In this document: in pieces, positions 45,926 through 55,275 of the stretch
How positions within the stretch are numbered: position 1 is the stretch's first letter
How the letters are laid out: each line of letters begins with the position of its first letter
Notes under the pieces: generated by a model
What the model saw: only the letters and a program-made list of their open reading frames with translations
The model's database searches: none
What the model was told of the DNA's origin: nothing
Program-made: the position numbers and the translations under genes
Assembly: GCF_010994035.1 (NCBI RefSeq)
Contig: NZ_WIXN01000005.1
Coordinates: 1 to 64,000, forward strand
Source of the DNA: Virgibacillus aidingensis
Lineage (GTDB): Bacteria > Bacillota > Bacilli > Bacillales > Amphibacillaceae
Direction: 5' to 3'
DNA: 64,000 nucleotides

Positions 45926-47281
45926 ATGTTATTTAGTATTAGCCGGCTATCCGGCCTTTTTACAGAGAATCAAGGCAATACGGAAAATGCAAATCAAATT
46001 GCGGAAGTATCTACAGATAGCCGGAAAAAAATGAATCAAGCATTGTTTGTCCCAATAGTTGGGGAAATATTTGATGGACATAACTATATCCTGCAGGCTA
46101 TTGAGCAAGGAGCCATTGCGACTTTATGGGATAAAAAGAGGGAACTTCCCGAAGAACTGCCAGCAGATTTACCAGTGTTTTTCGTCGAAGATACCATTGC
46201 AGCGCTGCAGCAGATTGCAGAGGATTACCGTTGGCAAATTGATCCGCTTGTAATCGGCATAACAGGCTCAAATGGAAAAACGACAACGAAAGATATGGTG
46301 CGTGCAGTGGTGGAAACCACATACCGCACCCATTATACAAAAGGCAATTTAAACAATCATATTGGTCTGCCTTTAACTATATTATCCATGAAGCGGGATA
46401 CTGAAGTACTGGTGCTGGAAATGGGGATGAACCAATTTGGGGAAATAGAAACATTGTCGAAGCTCTCCAGGCCGGACTATGCCATTATTACAAATATTGG
46501 CGAATCCCATATTGAATTTCTTGGGTCCCGGGAAGGAATAGCCAAAGCAAAATTGGAAATTCTCCACGGGCTTCGTTCGGATGGACAAATCATTATTGAT
46601 GGTGATGAAAGACTGCTCGAACAGCTCCATGGGCGAAACAATGTAATTTCCTGCGGATATAACGAGAGAAATGACAAAGTTATCGAAATCATCACGATGG
46701 AATATGACCGGACAGATTTTAAAGTTGGAGATTCCATGTACACTATTCCATTATTGGGCAAACACCATGTGCATAATGCATCTTATGCCATTGCACTTGG
46801 AGAACTTTTAAATATTAAACAGGAGAATATGCAAAAGGCGCTGCGACAACTGTCCAGAACATCCATGCGGTTTGAAATGATCAAAGGGGCTAATGGTTCG
46901 TCCATCATTAATGATGCTTATAATGCTTCTCCAACATCCATGAAGGCAGCCATCGATGTCGTTAAAGAGATGGACGGATTTCATCATAAGATTCTTGTGC
47001 TCGGTGATATCCTGGAGCTTGGTGTACATGCAGAAGATATGCATCGCTCCGTCGCTGAAAATATAACTGTACCAATTACAGCCGTATTTACATATGGTGA
47101 TGAAGCAGGAGTTATTTCGGAAAGTATTGCCGGTAAAGACGGGAATATTTATGCGAGGCATTTCACCTCAAAAGAGGCGCTGGTTAATGAAGTGAAGCAA
47201 TATCTGGAGGAGGATTCCCTGCTGCTCTTCAAAGCATCAAGAGGCCTGGAATTTGAAAAACTCATTGAAGAACTTATGTAA
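45926..47281 (+). CDS. murF: UDP-MurNAc-tripeptide D-Ala-D-Ala ligase MurF
   Basis: A 451-residue ATP-dependent ligase completing the pentapeptide. The ATP loop [10 protein letters not shown], the EMGMNQFGEIE segment and NDAYNASPTSM are family marks. The ATG at 45926 is eight bases after GAAGGAG; the ATG at 45920 overlaps the murE stop but is too close to that site. A truncated repeat element separates it from mraY. Confidence 0.95.
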   Translation: MLFSISRLSGLFTENQGNTENANQIAEVSTDSRKKMNQALFVPIVGEIFDGHNYILQAIEQGAIATLWDKKRELPEELPADLPVFFVEDTIAALQQIAEDYRWQIDPLVIGITGSNGKTTTKDMVRAVVETTYRTHYTKGNLNNHIGLPLTILSMKRDTEVLVLEMGMNQFGEIETLSKLSRPDYAIITNIGESHIEFLGSREGIAKAKLEILHGLRSDGQIIIDGDERLLEQLHGRNNVISCGYNERNDKVIEIITMEYDRTDFKVGDSMYTIPLLGKHHVHNASYAIALGELLNIKQENMQKALRQLSRTSMRFEMIKGANGSSIINDAYNASPTSMKAAIDVVKEMDGFHHKILVLGDILELGVHAEDMHRSVAENITVPITAVFTYGDEAGVISESIAGKDGNIYARHFTSKEALVNEVKQYLEEDSLLLFKASRGLEFEKLIEELM

Positions 47282-47373
47282 AATGAAAGCATCACATATT
47301 ATAACAGTAATTACACAGAGGGCGAAACATATCTAAAGTAATTTATTTTAAATATGAACAAAGACCTAATTTA

Positions 47374-47467
47374 GCGAAGTAAGTATATTTCAGGAGCGGG
47401 TTATAGGCGCTAATTATTATTGTTCGGATTTTACCTTGATAAAAATACTTTTGTCCCAGCCCCTCAG
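47374..47467. repeat. Right-half copy of the inverted-repeat element
   Basis: This stretch aligns by eye with the right side of the element at 26680-27089: GCGAAGTAAGTATATTT, AGGAGCGGGTTATA, TGTTCGGATTT and the end TTTTGTCCCAGCCCC. No left half is present. It lies in the murF-mraY gap, upstream of the mraY ribosome site. Confidence 0.75.
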
Positions 47468-47512
47468 AATAAGATACTTCATATGGACGGTTTTGTACTA
47501 GGAGGAGAAAAC

Positions 47513-48499
47513 GTGAATATTTCAGTCTTATTAATAACAATAGCCATAGCATTTTTAATTACCGTCCTTTTATCTCCAATATTGATTCCATTTTTAAGAC
47601 GCTTAAAGTTTGGACAAAGCATTAGAGAAGAAGGACCGGAATCCCATTTGAAAAAAACCGGCACACCGACAATGGGCGGTCTTATGATTATATTCAGCAT
47701 CATTATTACCTCCATTATTATGGTAAGCAGGGCTGCTCCTGAAGGAATCAGCTATGAATTGTGGCTGTTGATTTTTGTATTGGCAGGCTATGGTGTATTG
47801 GGCTTTTTGGACGATTTTATAAAAGTTGCCATGAAACGAAATTTGGGATTGACTTCCAAGCAGAAAATGCTTGGTCAAATCATAATTGCACTTATTTTTT
47901 ATTTTATTTTGCAAAGCCAGGATTTTCCTACTACAATTCAAATTCCCGGAACACAGATAGAGTGGGAGCTTGGCTGGCTGTATGCCGTCCTCATCATATT
48001 CATGCTTGTAGGCTCTTCCAATGCCGTAAACCTGACAGATGGTTTGGATGGACTGCTCGCGGGGACTGCAGCTATTGCTTTTGGAGCTTTTGGCTTATTG
48101 GCCTGGTACGGTTTTCCCCAATATGATGTTACGATTTTCTCATTGGCTGTAGTTGGAGCGTTGCTCGGTTTTCTTGTATTTAATGCCCATCCCGCAAAAG
48201 TATTTATGGGTGATACCGGGTCACTTGCCTTGGGTGCGGCAATTGCCGCGGTAAGTATATTAACCAAAATGGAAATTCTATTAATTATCATTGGCGGTGT
48301 GTTTGTGATTGAAACATTATCCGTGATAATTCAGGTTGCTTCATTTAAAACGACAGGAAAAAGGGTATTTAAAATGAGTCCGCTGCATCACCATTATGAG
48401 CTGCTTGGATGGTCGGAATGGAGAGTAGTAACTACCTTTTGGCTGATTGGACTGGTCTTTGCTGCACTCGGGATTTATATTGAGGTGGGATTAAGTTGA
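47513..48499 (+). CDS. mraY: Phospho-MurNAc-pentapeptide transferase MraY
   Basis: A 328-residue ten-helix membrane enzyme making lipid I from UDP-MurNAc-pentapeptide and undecaprenyl phosphate. [16 protein letters not shown] and the HHHYELLGW motif are present. The GTG at 47513 follows GGAGGAG and gives the usual length; the frame extends into the repeat element upstream with no site. Overlaps murD by four bases. Confidence 0.97.
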   Translation: MNISVLLITIAIAFLITVLLSPILIPFLRRLKFGQSIREEGPESHLKKTGTPTMGGLMIIFSIIITSIIMVSRAAPEGISYELWLLIFVLAGYGVLGFLDDFIKVAMKRNLGLTSKQKMLGQIIIALIFYFILQSQDFPTTIQIPGTQIEWELGWLYAVLIIFMLVGSSNAVNLTDGLDGLLAGTAAIAFGAFGLLAWYGFPQYDVTIFSLAVVGALLGFLVFNAHPAKVFMGDTGSLALGAAIAAVSILTKMEILLIIIGGVFVIETLSVIIQVASFKTTGKRVFKMSPLHHHYELLGWSEWRVVTTFWLIGLVFAALGIYIEVGLS

Positions 48500-49842
48500 A
48501 AAAATTAAAGGAATTCCCTTACTCTCGAATACTTGTATTAGGTTTGGCAAAAAGCGGCACTGCAGCAGCAAAATTACTGCTTGAAAATGACCGGATTGTA
48601 CGTGTAAATGATATACAGGCAAGCGAAGAGGACGAAACGGTTTCAAAATTAAAATCGTTGGGTGCAGAGCTGATACTCGGGTCCCATCCTCTTTTTGTTT
48701 TAGATGACATAGAGATTGTGGTGAAAAACCCCGGTATCCCTTATGAAAACCCAATTTTGGTAGAAGCGGAAAAGAGAGGCATCCCTATCATCACAGAAAT
48801 TGAGCTCGCCTATCTATTGACAGAAGGTCTGCTTATCGGGGTTACTGGATCAAATGGAAAAACCACTACAACAACTTTAATAACGGAAATGCTTTCCAAA
48901 AGTGACCAGCCTGTAAAAGTGGCAGGTAATATTGGCTTAGTCGCAACGGAAATTGCACAAACACTGACAGAGGAAGAGCATCTGGTAATGGAACTGTCTT
49001 CTTTTCAATTAATGGGGACGGAACAATTTCGCCCCAATATTGCTGTACTGCTTAATATTTATGAAGCACATTTGGATTATCATAAAACTATGGATAATTA
49101 TAGAACCGCAAAATATAATATATTTAAAAATCAGTCGTCAGGTGACTATTTGGTGTATAATGCGGATGACCCAATACTTTCAGAAGCGGTACTGACTTCA
49201 AACGCCATGCTGATCCCTTTCTCGGTAAAAAAACGGCTGGAGGAAGGGGCATGGCTGGATGATGAATGGATTTATTTCCGTGGGGAGAAAGTCGTTAACC
49301 GAAAAGACATTGTTCTCGTCGGGGAACATAACCTGGAAAATATACTAGCTGCTGCAGCTGCAGCAAAAATCAGCGGTGCTTCCAATGAAGGAATAAATAA
49401 AGTATTAGCTACATTTACAGGTGTCAAGCATCGCCTGCAATTCATCAGAAACCATTATGGGCGTCTATTTTATAATGATTCCAAAGCAACAAATATTCTG
49501 GCTACACAAAAGGCACTTGCTTCCTTCAAACAGCCTGTTATATTACTTGCAGGAGGACTGGACCGGGGAAATGAATTTACCGATTTAATCCCTTATTTAA
49601 CCTGTGTAAAAATGATGGTAACCTTTGGAGAGACCAGGAAAAAATTAAAGGAAACTGCTAAATTGGCTGATATAGATGTAATAATGACGGAAAATATTCA
49701 CCAGGCTGTAGAAAAAGCCTATAAGCACTCTGAGGAAGGAGATGTCATTTTACTATCCCCAGCATGTGCCAGCTGGGATCAATACCGGACGTTCGAACAA
49801 AGAGGTGACATGTTTATACAAGCCGTGCATACATTATTATAG
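48496..49842 (+). CDS. murD: UDP-MurNAc-L-alanine D-glutamate ligase MurD
   Basis: A 448-residue Mur ligase adding D-glutamate. [10 protein letters not shown] is the ATP loop, with [16 protein letters not shown] and LAGGLDRG later. Starts at TTG after GAGGTGGG, overlapping the mraY stop (TTGA). Length is typical. A hairpin lies between it and spoVE. Confidence 0.96.
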   Translation: MKKLKEFPYSRILVLGLAKSGTAAAKLLLENDRIVRVNDIQASEEDETVSKLKSLGAELILGSHPLFVLDDIEIVVKNPGIPYENPILVEAEKRGIPIITEIELAYLLTEGLLIGVTGSNGKTTTTTLITEMLSKSDQPVKVAGNIGLVATEIAQTLTEEEHLVMELSSFQLMGTEQFRPNIAVLLNIYEAHLDYHKTMDNYRTAKYNIFKNQSSGDYLVYNADDPILSEAVLTSNAMLIPFSVKKRLEEGAWLDDEWIYFRGEKVVNRKDIVLVGEHNLENILAAAAAAKISGASNEGINKVLATFTGVKHRLQFIRNHYGRLFYNDSKATNILATQKALASFKQPVILLAGGLDRGNEFTDLIPYLTCVKMMVTFGETRKKLKETAKLADIDVIMTENIHQAVEKAYKHSEEGDVILLSPACASWDQYRTFEQRGDMFIQAVHTLL

Positions 49843-49883
49843 GGGCTTGTTGTGAAACATGAATAAAAATATAAATTAACAAC

Positions 49884-49918
49884 AACACCCCTGCCTTAAT
49901 GATGAAAAGAGGGGTGTT
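49884..49918 (+). promoter_or_regulatory. Hairpin that could cover the spoVE ribosome site
   Basis: AACACCCCT (49884-49892) pairs exactly with AGGGGTGTT (49910-49918). The 3' arm contains the AGGGGTG ribosome site for the TTG start of spoVE at 49922. It may sequester translation or act as a weak terminator (tail ATTTTG). Confidence 0.45.
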
Positions 49919-49921
49919 ATT

Positions 49922-51034
49922 TTGTATAATAAAATGCTGAATAGCCATCATAAACCGGATTATCTGCTGCTTTTTTCCATCATCACTTTACTCGTTATAG
50001 GAATTATTATGGTTTTCAGCTCTTCTTACGTTTGGTCGGATTATAAATTTGATGACGCAGCATTTTATCTGAAGAGACAGCTGCTTTTTACCCTGGCAGG
50101 TATTATAAGTATGTTTTTTATCATGCAAATTCCTTATGGTACATGGAAAAAATATGCAAAGGTTATACTCATAGGCTGTTTCGTTTTACTTTTTCTTGTT
50201 TTAATTCCGGGAATCGGCATGGTGCGCGGCGGTGCCCAAAGCTGGATAGGAATCGGTGCTTTCAGCATTCAGCCGTCAGAGTTTATGAAACTGGGATTGA
50301 TTATTTTTCTGGCAGCCTACCTTGCTTCCAACCAAAAAAATATTACCTCATTTAAGAAGGGATTTTTTCCGTCTTTAATATTAGTTTTTACTGCCTTTGG
50401 GCTTATTATGCTTCAGCCTGATCTGGGAACGGGAATGGTTCTTGTTTTAACCTGCATGCTAATGATCTTCGCAGCGGGAGCAAAATTGTCCCATTTTTTT
50501 GGACTGGCTGCCCTTGGACTTGCGGGTTTTGTTGGGTTAATCGCTTCGGCCCCGTATCGTATTAGTCGAATAACCGCATTCTTAAACCCTTGGGAGGATC
50601 CATTAGGAGACGGTTTTCAGATCATTCAATCGCTTTATGCAATTGGTCCGGGCGGACTCATGGGGCTCGGATTGGGAGAAAGCCTGCAAAAATATTTTTA
50701 CTTGCCGGAACCGCAAACCGATTTTATTTTTGCCATCCTCGCAGAAGAACTGGGATTTATTGGAGGGACATTTGTCATCCTGTTGTTTGCCCTTTTGCTG
50801 TGGAGAGGAATAAAAGTTGCGCTGGAAGCACCGGATACCTTTTCCGGATTTTTGGCTCTCGGTATTGTCTCCATGCTGGTCTTACAGGCAATGATTAATA
50901 TTAGTGTAGTAATCGGTCTTATTCCCGTCACGGGAATTACACTCCCATTCTTAAGTTATGGAGGTTCTTCTCTAACTCTGACATTATGTTCGGTAGGCAT
51001 ACTGTTAAATATTAGCAGATATACAAGAGTGTAA
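49922..51034 (+). CDS. spoVE: Stage V sporulation protein E (SEDS glycosyltransferase)
   Basis: A 370-residue SEDS-family polymerase with about ten helices that builds spore cortex with SpoVD. Family motifs: GGAQSWIGIG, IQPSEFMKLGLI, PQTDFIFAILAEELGF and PFLSYGGSSL. The TTG start has AGAGGGGTG six bases upstream; the ATG at 49934 is too distant. The locus (after murD) supports SpoVE rather than FtsW, which is at 7.4 kb. In B. subtilis murG and murB come next; here a terminator does. Confidence 0.92.
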   Translation: MYNKMLNSHHKPDYLLLFSIITLLVIGIIMVFSSSYVWSDYKFDDAAFYLKRQLLFTLAGIISMFFIMQIPYGTWKKYAKVILIGCFVLLFLVLIPGIGMVRGGAQSWIGIGAFSIQPSEFMKLGLIIFLAAYLASNQKNITSFKKGFFPSLILVFTAFGLIMLQPDLGTGMVLVLTCMLMIFAAGAKLSHFFGLAALGLAGFVGLIASAPYRISRITAFLNPWEDPLGDGFQIIQSLYAIGPGGLMGLGLGESLQKYFYLPEPQTDFIFAILAEELGFIGGTFVILLFALLLWRGIKVALEAPDTFSGFLALGIVSMLVLQAMINISVVIGLIPVTGITLPFLSYGGSSLTLTLCSVGILLNISRYTRV

Positions 51035-51051
51035 AATGAAATATATTTATT

Positions 51052-51091
51052 AAACACGCAAAATGGAATGACAGGTCCATTTTGCGTGTTT
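51052..51091 (+). terminator. Strong terminator after spoVE
   Basis: A perfect 16-bp stem AAACACGCAAAATGGA and complement with an 8-nt loop and T tract, in the position of murG and murB. Confidence 0.92.
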
Positions 51092-51259
51092 TTTCCTCCG
51101 GAGCCGATTTGGTAAAAATTAATATAAATTTTTACAGGAAACTATTCACGGGAGACTACAACTAACAGGGGGATATGTGATATAATTCATATAACATGAG
51201 AGAAGACTGAATCAATACATAACTCTTCTGTTAATTTATGTACAAAGGAAGAAATGGGG

Positions 51260-52078
51260 ATGGATGATAAAAAAATTGTTTCAATTGAAGACCGGATTCC
51301 CAAATTGAAACAAGCCCGTAAAAAAAAAGCGAATCGGCGTCTCGTATTTTATCTTTCTATTTTTTTCTTTTTAATTTCAATTATCGTGTATTTACAGTCA
51401 CCCCTAAGCTATATTAAAACCATTGAAGTAACCGGCAATACTTTTTTAACGGATGAGGAAGTTATTGAAATAAGTGAATTACAAACAAATACAAACATTT
51501 GGACGATAAATAAAGAAGAAATTGCCGAACAAATGAAGGATAATCCAATTGTTGAATCTGCAGAGGTAAACAGAATTCTTCCCCGGACAGTGGAAATCAG
51601 CCTTAAGGAGTTTGAACATGTAGGTTATGTGGAAGAAGAAAACAGTTATTCGCCGATATTGAGGAATGGAAACATCCTGGAATCAATGAATCAATCAAAC
51701 CCGAATGGGGATGCTCCCATTCTCATCGGTTTTACGGAAACGGAATATTTGGAAAGGCTGGCAAATGAGCTTGCTGAACTGCCGGATAGCATAAGTAATT
51801 TAATTTCTGAAATTCACTGGTCACCTGCTGAAGAAAATAGGGACAAGTTATTGTTATATATGAATGATGGTTTTTTGGTGGATGGAACGATAAGGAATTT
51901 TGCTGAAAAAATGGAAGTATATCCTTCCATTGCAGGTCAGCTTGATGAGGAAGAAAAGGGAATCATTCATATTGGGGTAGGGGCCTATTTTGAATCATTC
52001 AATGAACCGCCAAATGAGGATGATGCAGTGAATGAAGACAGCGGATCAGATTCAAATGAGGATACAGATAATGAATAA
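51260..52078 (+). CDS. divIB: Cell division protein DivIB (FtsQ)
   Basis: A 272-residue bitopic divisome protein: basic cytoplasmic N-terminus (KQARKKKANRR), one helix (about 30-48), a POTRA domain starting at IKTIEVTGNTFLTDEEV, and a beta domain. It forms a complex with FtsL and DivIC. The C-terminal 22 or so residues are acidic and probably disordered. The start is 51254 or 51260 (MDDKK). It stands alone after a terminator, apart from the mur genes that flank it in B. subtilis. Confidence 0.93.
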   Translation: MDDKKIVSIEDRIPKLKQARKKKANRRLVFYLSIFFFLISIIVYLQSPLSYIKTIEVTGNTFLTDEEVIEISELQTNTNIWTINKEEIAEQMKDNPIVESAEVNRILPRTVEISLKEFEHVGYVEEENSYSPILRNGNILESMNQSNPNGDAPILIGFTETEYLERLANELAELPDSISNLISEIHWSPAEENRDKLLLYMNDGFLVDGTIRNFAEKMEVYPSIAGQLDEEEKGIIHIGVGAYFESFNEPPNEDDAVNEDSGSDSNEDTDNE

Positions 52079-52222
52079 TTGCATAACAATAGCCATATAA
52101 CTCGCTGGCGTACCGAATTAGTATATGAATAGAGAGTTCCCGGCTGAAAAGAGCCTAAAAAATAATATATTTCCTATGAAAAATTTGCAAAAGTAATAAA
52201 TAATGCGGAAAAGTCCATAAAT

Positions 52223-52244
52223 AACAAGGAAATTCCTTGTTTTT
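52223..52244 (+). terminator. Terminator after divIB
   Basis: An AACAAGGA / TCCTTGTT stem with a 3-nt loop and TTT, about 145 bases after divIB. The remaining gap to ftsA is gene-free and must carry ftsA promoters; ylxW, ylxX and sbp of B. subtilis are absent. Confidence 0.65.
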
Positions 52245-52371
52245 CGTTCCATTAACATATATATATTTTCTTTTTCCGCTATTATACTATAAAATAATTA
52301 ATTATCAGGTTTGAATGACGATGATAGATAAAGATGTGTATTAATGGACCGAAAGAGGGGGTGCCTTTTCT

Positions 52372-53652
52372 TTGAATAATAGTGAAATATTAGTAAGTCT
52401 GGATATAGGAACCACAAAAGTGAAAGTGATTATCGGAGAAGTATTAAATGATTCATTAAATATTATTGGAGTTGGAACGGCAAAATCCAACGGCTTAAAA
52501 AAAGGTGCTGTCGTGGATATCGACCAGACAGTTCATTCGATCAGGAATGCTGTAGAACAGGCTGAAAGAATGGTAGGCATGAAAATTGACAGGGTTGTTG
52601 TAGGGATCAATGGAAACCATGTGCAATTACAGCCTTGTCATGGTGTTGTAGCTGTCCAAAGTGAAAATCGCGAAATAACAGATGAAGATATTACGAGAGT
52701 AATTGATGGTGCGCAAGTGGTTTCGATCCCTCCTGAACGTGAAATCATTGACGTAGTTCCACAGCAATTTATTGTCGATGGTTTGGATGAAATCACAGAC
52801 CCGCGCGGAATGATTGGTGTAAGACTCGAGATGGCTGGAACAATCATTACCTGCTCCAAAACTTTTCTACATAATGTTCTGAAGTGTGTAGAACGTGCTG
52901 GATTGGAAATTGCTGATATTTGTCTGCAGCCGCTTGCTGCAGGAACTGTAGCGCTATCCAAGGATGAAAAAAATATGGGTGTGGCGTTAATTGATATTGG
53001 CGGGGGCTGTACCACCATATCGGTTTTTGAAAATGAACATCTAGTTTCCACAGGTGTTATTAACCTTGCAGGAGATAATATTACAAAAGATCTTTCCATT
53101 GGTTTGCGGACATCCACGGAGGAAGCAGAGGATATTAAGCTGAATTATGGCCATGCCTATTATGACGATGCACAGGAAGATGAAGTGTTTGAAGTGGGAG
53201 CAATTGGAAATGACTCCAAGCAAACATATAACCAGTTACAGGTTGCTGATATTATAGAAGCCAGACTGGAAGAGATTTATGCATATGCTGACGAAGAAAT
53301 AAAAAGAATGGGCTTTGGTGAATTGCCGGGAGGATATGTATTAACCGGCGGTACAATGACCATGCCCGGGGTGCTTGAACTTGCCCGGGACCTGTTCCGT
53401 TCCAATGCCCGCGTTGCTATCCCTGATTATATCGGTGTAAGAGAACCTCAGTTTACAGCAGGGGTTGGAATATTGCAATTTGCTTATCGCAATGCGAAAA
53501 TACAAGGAAAAGATTTATTTCCAGCTGTACAAATGCAGCCGGACGAACAGAATATGAAACGAAATCAAAAGCAGCCAAAAACAAATGCACCGAAAGAAAA
53601 GAAGAAGAAAGAGTCCAAAATAGCTAACATGTTTAAGTACTTTTTTGATTGA
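52372..53652 (+). CDS. ftsA: Cell division protein FtsA
   Basis: A 426-residue actin-fold protein that anchors FtsZ to the membrane. Actin-family motifs include LVSLDIGTTKVKVIIGE (phosphate 1) and ALIDIGGGCTTISVFE (phosphate 2). The C-terminal amphipathic helix ends in MFKYFFD, after a lysine-rich linker. Starts at TTG after GAAAGAGGGGGTG. ftsZ follows at 69 bases. Confidence 0.96.
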   Translation: MNNSEILVSLDIGTTKVKVIIGEVLNDSLNIIGVGTAKSNGLKKGAVVDIDQTVHSIRNAVEQAERMVGMKIDRVVVGINGNHVQLQPCHGVVAVQSENREITDEDITRVIDGAQVVSIPPEREIIDVVPQQFIVDGLDEITDPRGMIGVRLEMAGTIITCSKTFLHNVLKCVERAGLEIADICLQPLAAGTVALSKDEKNMGVALIDIGGGCTTISVFENEHLVSTGVINLAGDNITKDLSIGLRTSTEEAEDIKLNYGHAYYDDAQEDEVFEVGAIGNDSKQTYNQLQVADIIEARLEEIYAYADEEIKRMGFGELPGGYVLTGGTMTMPGVLELARDLFRSNARVAIPDYIGVREPQFTAGVGILQFAYRNAKIQGKDLFPAVQMQPDEQNMKRNQKQPKTNAPKEKKKKESKIANMFKYFFD

Positions 53653-53721
53653 CATCCGTTTAAGCGTGATGAAAACAGCTATTGGATCACTTGCAATTTT
53701 GCACATTAGGAGGAACGAAAT

Positions 53722-54861
53722 ATGTTGGAGTTTGATACGAATATGGAGGAATTAGCAACGATAAAAGTTATCGGTGTTGGCGGCGGCGGAAATAATGCTG
53801 TAAACCGCATGATTGAACATGGAGTCGAGGGAGTCGAATTCATTGCTGTTAATACAGATGCCCAGGCGTTAAACCTGTCAAAAGCGGAAGTAAAAGTACA
53901 AATTGGCAGTAAACTAACCCGGGGATTGGGAGCCGGAGCCAATCCGGAGGTCGGAAAAAAAGCTGCTGAAGAAAGTAAAGAGCAGCTGGAAGAAGTATTA
54001 CAGGGAGCAGATATGATTTTTGTAACAGCCGGTATGGGCGGAGGAACCGGAACCGGTGCTGCCCCCGTTATTGCCCAGGTTGCCAAGGATTTAAATGCTT
54101 TGACAGTCGGGGTGGTGACACGTCCATTTTCCTTTGAAGGGAGAAGGCGCTCAACCCATGCGGTCTCAGGAATTGATACATTAAAAAGCAATGTTGATAC
54201 GCTTATTGTTATACCAAATGACCGCTTATTGGAAATTGTCGACAAAAATACACCGATGCTGGAAGCATTCCGTGAAGCGGATAATGTGCTTAGACAGGGT
54301 GTACAGGGTATCTCTGATCTAATTGCAAAACCGGGCTTAATTAATGTGGATTTTGCGGACGTAAAGACCATTATGTATGATAAAGGATCCGCCCTGATGG
54401 GTATTGGTGTGGCTACCGGTGAAACGCGTGCTACCGAAGCTGCCAAAAAAGCAATCTCATCACCTCTTTTGGAAACATCGATTGATGGGGCACATGGAAT
54501 ATTAATGAATATAACAGGCGGTATCAACCTGAGTTTATACGAAGTACAGGAAGCGGCAGATCTTGTTACTTCCGCTGCTGACGAGGAAGTAAATGTTATA
54601 TTTGGCTCTGTAATCAATGAAAATCTAAAAGACGAAATTGTTGTTACAGTAATTGCAACCGGGTTTGACGAATCAGTTAAAAAACCAAGCAGAACACCAA
54701 AAGCAGAACGTCCGATAGTTAACCATAACCAGCATGCTGCAACAAGAGCAAATGAGGATATGCCGCGGGAACATAGGGAACCTGTTCAGCAGCAGCGTCC
54801 AAAACAGGAGGAAGAGCTGGATATTCCTACGTTTTTGCGGAACCGCAATCGCAATCGATAA
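53722..54861 (+). CDS. ftsZ: Cell division protein FtsZ
   Basis: A 379-residue tubulin-like GTPase forming the Z-ring. The tubulin signature GGGTGTG is at residues 106-112 and the synergy loop holds NVDFADVK. The C-terminal peptide [14 protein letters not shown] is the conserved partner-binding tail for FtsA and SepF. Standard length. Perfect AGGAGG ribosome site. A terminator follows. Confidence 0.98.
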   Translation: MLEFDTNMEELATIKVIGVGGGGNNAVNRMIEHGVEGVEFIAVNTDAQALNLSKAEVKVQIGSKLTRGLGAGANPEVGKKAAEESKEQLEEVLQGADMIFVTAGMGGGTGTGAAPVIAQVAKDLNALTVGVVTRPFSFEGRRRSTHAVSGIDTLKSNVDTLIVIPNDRLLEIVDKNTPMLEAFREADNVLRQGVQGISDLIAKPGLINVDFADVKTIMYDKGSALMGIGVATGETRATEAAKKAISSPLLETSIDGAHGILMNITGGINLSLYEVQEAADLVTSAADEEVNVIFGSVINENLKDEIVVTVIATGFDESVKKPSRTPKAERPIVNHNQHAATRANEDMPREHREPVQQQRPKQEEELDIPTFLRNRNRNR

Positions 54862-54884
54862 TAATGATTAATAATAGGAAAGTA

Positions 54885-54915
54885 GAAACAAGTGCTGTAT
54901 TCTGGCACTTGTTTC
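54885..54915 (+). terminator. Terminator after ftsZ
   Basis: An 11-bp stem GAAACAAGTGC / GCACTTGTTTC followed by TTTTTTT. Confidence 0.9.
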
Positions 54916-55275
54916 TTTTTTTATTTAAAAAAGCAACGGCAACATGTTTTCCCCGGCTTAGCGGTTAACTTAAATTTCCTCTCTTTAGTCTTCGCACAAG
55001 TACGTGTGATCTTTCATCTTTTGAATCATTATCATCAGTGACAAACTTTTCAATAACTAGCTAAAATTAGTCGCATTACGCATACAGGATGTGACAGACT
55101 TTGCTGTCTATATCCCTTATACTTCTTTTAACTGTACGGAAAGTAATTTATAGCATTTATAAATATTAGCGTATAGTCATACAGCAGATTAGTGACATAG
55201 CGGAAAACCAATCTATCATTTTAGTAGAATAGTAAATCAGATTATTGATGGTAGTAGCAGAAAGGAAGAATATAG
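54916..55275. other. Gene-free region upstream of the spoIIG operon
   Basis: About 360 bp with no gene; B. subtilis has bpr between ftsZ and spoIIGA, absent here. It contains the candidate long-spacer promoter at 55091-55123 and otherwise no recognisable structure. No exact Spo0A box (TGTCGAA) was seen. Confidence 0.55.
55091..55123 (+). promoter_or_regulatory. Candidate spoIIG promoter with long spacer
   Basis: GTGACA (55091-55096) and TATACT (55118-55123) are separated by 21 bp. The B. subtilis spoIIG promoter is sigma-A type with an over-long (22-bp) spacer activated by Spo0A-P; this resembles it but is one base shorter. TSS would be near 55131, giving a leader of about 145 nt. Confidence 0.4.

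Noticed and set aside
53706-54617. A 303-codon minus-strand frame opposite ftsZ
   Set aside because: It is the antisense shadow of ftsZ, with serine- and threonine-rich composition, no ribosome site and no recognisable domain.
54916-55275. Spo0A boxes upstream of spoIIGA
   Set aside because: Only 5-of-7 matches to TGTCGAA were seen, which occur by chance in this AT-rich DNA.
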